From: Crocinitomicaceae bacterium
Lineage (GTDB): Bacteria > Bacteroidota > Bacteroidia > Flavobacteriales_D > Crocinitomicaceae
Assembly: GCA_021740745.1 (NCBI GenBank)
Contig: JAIOZF010000021.1
Span: 1 to 39,274 of the forward strand
Direction of reading: 5' to 3'
Length of the DNA stretch: 39,274 nucleotides
Positions 37,831-39,274 of this stretch are shown in pieces. The stretch's first letter is position 1. Each line of letters starts with the position of its first letter. A program made the position numbers and the translations under genes. The notes under the pieces are model-generated. The model was not told where the DNA came from. It ran no database searches and worked only from the letters and a program-made list of their open reading frames with translations.

Positions 37831-38802
37831 ATGAAGAAAATAGCACTTTTAACTTCTGGTGGTGATTCACCCGGTATGAATGCAGCCATTCGTTCAATCG
37901 TAAAAACTTGTTTACACTATAATATAGTACCATTTGGAATTTATGATGGATATCAAGGAATGATTGATGGTCGTGGGAAGCAATTGGGCTATACTGATAT
38001 CGATAATATTATTCAATACGGAGGGACAATTTTAGGAACGGCGCGTTGTAAAGATTTTATGACACCAGAAGGCAGGCAGAAGGCCTATCAATTTTTGAAT
38101 GAGAATAAGGTGGATGGTCTAATCGTAATTGGTGGTGATGGGACATTTACAGGAGCCAATATTTTAAGTAAGGAGAATAACATTCCAATCATTGGTTTAC
38201 CTGGTACTATTGACAATGATATTTATGGAACGGATTACACGATTGGTTTTGATACAGCCTTGAATACCGTAATAGAAGCAGTAGATAAAATTAGGGATAC
38301 AGCCTCGAGTCATCATCGCATCTTCTTTATTGAGGTAATGGGCAGGGATGCTGGTTTTATTGCCTTACACTCGGCTATTGCATCAGGAGCAGATTCCGTT
38401 TTGATTCCAGAGGAGATCACAGATATTCCTCAATTGGTGGAAGAAATTAAAAGTCATAGTAAAGGACGAAGAAGTACCATCATAATGGTTGCTGAAGGTG
38501 ACGATGAAGGTCACGCAATCGACATTTTAACGAAAGTAAAACCATATTTACCAGAATACGACTTGCGTCATTCTGTTTTGGGTCATATACAACGTGGGGG
38601 AAATCCCTCTGCGTTGGATCGCAAGATTGCAACGCGTATGGGGAATTACGCCGTAGAACTTTTAATGGAAAATAAAACAGGTTTAACAGTAGGTGTGAGA
38701 GGCGAGGACTTAGTTACTTGTCCGATTGCGGATGCAATTAAAGAACATTCCGAATTAGATTTAAACTATTTGAAGCTTCTTGAGGTGCTTCGTACCAAAT
38801 AA
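37831..38802 (+). CDS. pfkA: ATP-dependent 6-phosphofructokinase
   Basis: The 323-residue enzyme phosphorylates fructose 6-phosphate in glycolysis. It has the ATP-binding GGDSPGMNA (10-18), GGDGTFTGA (101-109) where Gly104 is typical of ATP-using forms, and GTIDNDIYGTD with the catalytic D128. RDAGFIALHSAIASGAD and LGHIQRGGNPSALDR are also present. It is full length. The gene is divergent from the sigma factor gene and appears to stand alone. Only a weak hairpin follows. Confidence 0.97.
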   Translation: MKKIALLTSGGDSPGMNAAIRSIVKTCLHYNIVPFGIYDGYQGMIDGRGKQLGYTDIDNIIQYGGTILGTARCKDFMTPEGRQKAYQFLNENKVDGLIVIGGDGTFTGANILSKENNIPIIGLPGTIDNDIYGTDYTIGFDTALNTVIEAVDKIRDTASSHHRIFFIEVMGRDAGFIALHSAIASGADSVLIPEEITDIPQLVEEIKSHSKGRRSTIIMVAEGDDEGHAIDILTKVKPYLPEYDLRHSVLGHIQRGGNPSALDRKIATRMGNYAVELLMENKTGLTVGVRGEDLVTCPIADAIKEHSELDLNYLKLLEVLRTK

Positions 38803-38970
38803 TCACACCATAAATAGAGTGTTTTACCGTTGATTTAAATCACAAGTCAGAAGTTTAAGTTAGCCATTAAGGGTGATTATGAATTTTTCTATAGTTTTTT
38901 TTCATCTTCAAAAACTATCTAATCAGTGAGTTAAGGGGGCGACTTGTATTTTTATCAAAAAAGATTGTTC
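38803..38970. other. Intergenic region between pfkA and the promoter pair
   Basis: No gene is visible. It contains a weak ACAC/GTGT hairpin just after pfkA and an AT-rich inverted repeat, ATAGTTTTT (38891-38899) with AAAAACTAT (38910-38918). Either could help end pfkA transcription, but neither is a clear terminator. Confidence 0.5.
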
Positions 38971-38977
38971 AAAACAC

Positions 38978-39007
38978 TTGTCGAACCGAAAAGAGTACAT
39001 ATCTTTG
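38978..39007 (+). promoter_or_regulatory. Putative rRNA operon promoter P1
   Basis: TTG (38978-38980), 19 bases, TATCTTTG (39000-39007). The -33 box lies in AACACTTGT, repeated at P2, and TATCTTTGCACCCC is identical to the rpsL promoter core. Confidence 0.8.
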
Positions 39008-39136
39008 CACCCCGCTTACAACGGTAGACGGCTTTAAAATTGGCAAAACAACAGTAAAACTCAGACTTTAGCTTATAAGTTGACATCGAAGGTTTTTAAG
39101 TGTTAGTAGAAAAAATGAAAAAACTTTTACAAACAC

Positions 39137-39166
39137 TTGTTTGAATAAAAAAAGTGATTACCTTTG
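39137..39166 (+). promoter_or_regulatory. Putative rRNA operon promoter P2
   Basis: TTG (39137-39139), 19 bases, TACCTTTG (39159-39166), again with AACACTTGT around the -33 box. It lies 159 bases after P1 in the same direction, giving a tandem promoter pair. Confidence 0.78.
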
Positions 39167-39216
39167 CCCTCCCAAATCGAACGAGATATTGGGATTTAAA
39201 ATGAAAAAAGTGTTTT

Positions 39217-39252
39217 GTCTTGGAGTCTTAAAGTCCTTAAGTCTTGAAGTCC
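39217..39252 (+). repeat. Octamer tandem repeat in the leader
   Basis: GTC recurs at 39217, 39225, 39233, 39241 and 39249, exactly every 8 bases. The units are GTCTTGGA, GTCTTAAA, GTCCTTAA, GTCTTGAA and a partial last copy. It lies directly after promoter P2 and before the boxA-like element. Confidence 0.75.
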
Positions 39253-39257
39253 AGCAT

Positions 39258-39269
39258 AGTTCTTTGATA
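39258..39269 (+). promoter_or_regulatory. boxA-like antitermination element
   Basis: AGTTCTTTGATA resembles the boxA core (CTCTTT-type) and the GTTCTTTGA sequence I recall upstream of 16S genes in Bacteroidota. Together with the tandem promoters it suggests that a 16S rRNA gene begins shortly beyond the window. Confidence 0.55.
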
Positions 39270-39274
39270 GATTG

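Noticed and set aside
38803-38830. ACAC/GTGT hairpin after pfkA as a terminator
   Set aside because: The stem has only four pairs with a ten-base loop and a short T run, so I do not call it.
39115-39274. Short frames beginning MKKLLQT (39115) and MKKVFCLG (39201) that look like signal peptides
   Set aside because: The first is nine codons and overlaps promoter P2; the second runs through the octamer repeat and the boxA-like site. The region reads as an rRNA leader.

Overview
The window looks like chromosomal DNA of a member of the Bacteroidota, most likely order Flavobacteriales. A Crocinitomicaceae/Fluviicola-like genome is my guess. The evidence is: AT-rich DNA; promoters of the Bacteroidota type (TTG, about 19 bases, TAnnTTTG); start codons almost without Shine-Dalgarno sequences; a secreted protein with the type B (gliding-motility-associated) C-terminal domain of the type IX secretion system; an anti-sigma-like TPR protein beside an ECF sigma factor; and the gene order rpoA-rplQ-carA-eno. 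No phage, insertion sequence, CRISPR array or tRNA gene was seen.

Layout. 160-1140: pdhB with its own terminator. About 1240-18790: a very long plus-strand ribosomal block, rpsL-rpsG-fusA (str, without tuf), then rpsJ to rpsQ (S10), rplN to rpmJ including secY and infA (spc, without adk or map), then rpsM-rpsK-rpsD-rpoA-rplQ (alpha). It ends at a strong hairpin terminator. The small genes rpmD and rpmJ are also present. 18844-21231: carA and eno, with a terminator. 21374-24342: a small secreted protein and a large multi-domain secreted adhesin-like protein. 24423-26435: a long-form urocanate hydratase, convergent with a 1044-residue RecB/AddA-like helicase-nuclease; the two share a CTAG stop. 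29663-33967: an apparent four-gene operon of an MbnP-like lipoprotein, an MbnH/MauG-like di-heme lipoprotein, a conserved protein of unknown function and a WYL-domain regulator. 34024-36028: a PaaG-like isomerase and a 3-hydroxyacyl-CoA dehydrogenase. 36063-37680 (minus strand): an ECF sigma factor and a membrane TPR protein that overlaps it. 37831-38802: pfkA. 38803-39274: no gene, but two near-identical strong promoters, an octamer repeat and a boxA-like element, which I read as the leader of a ribosomal RNA operon whose 16S gene lies just beyond the right edge.

How the parts fit. The left half is translation and RNA polymerase machinery. Its rpsL promoter shares a 14-base core with the first putative rRNA promoter at the right edge, so ribosomal proteins and rRNA may be co-regulated. 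Single-copy metabolic genes (pdhB, carA, eno, hutU, pfkA, the CoA enzymes) are scattered and separated from their usual partners, as is common in this phylum. The least ordinary content is the MbnP/MbnH-like pair with the unknown EF-hand-like-loop protein, the structured spacers inside the alpha operon, and the short-period repeats in two intergenic regions.
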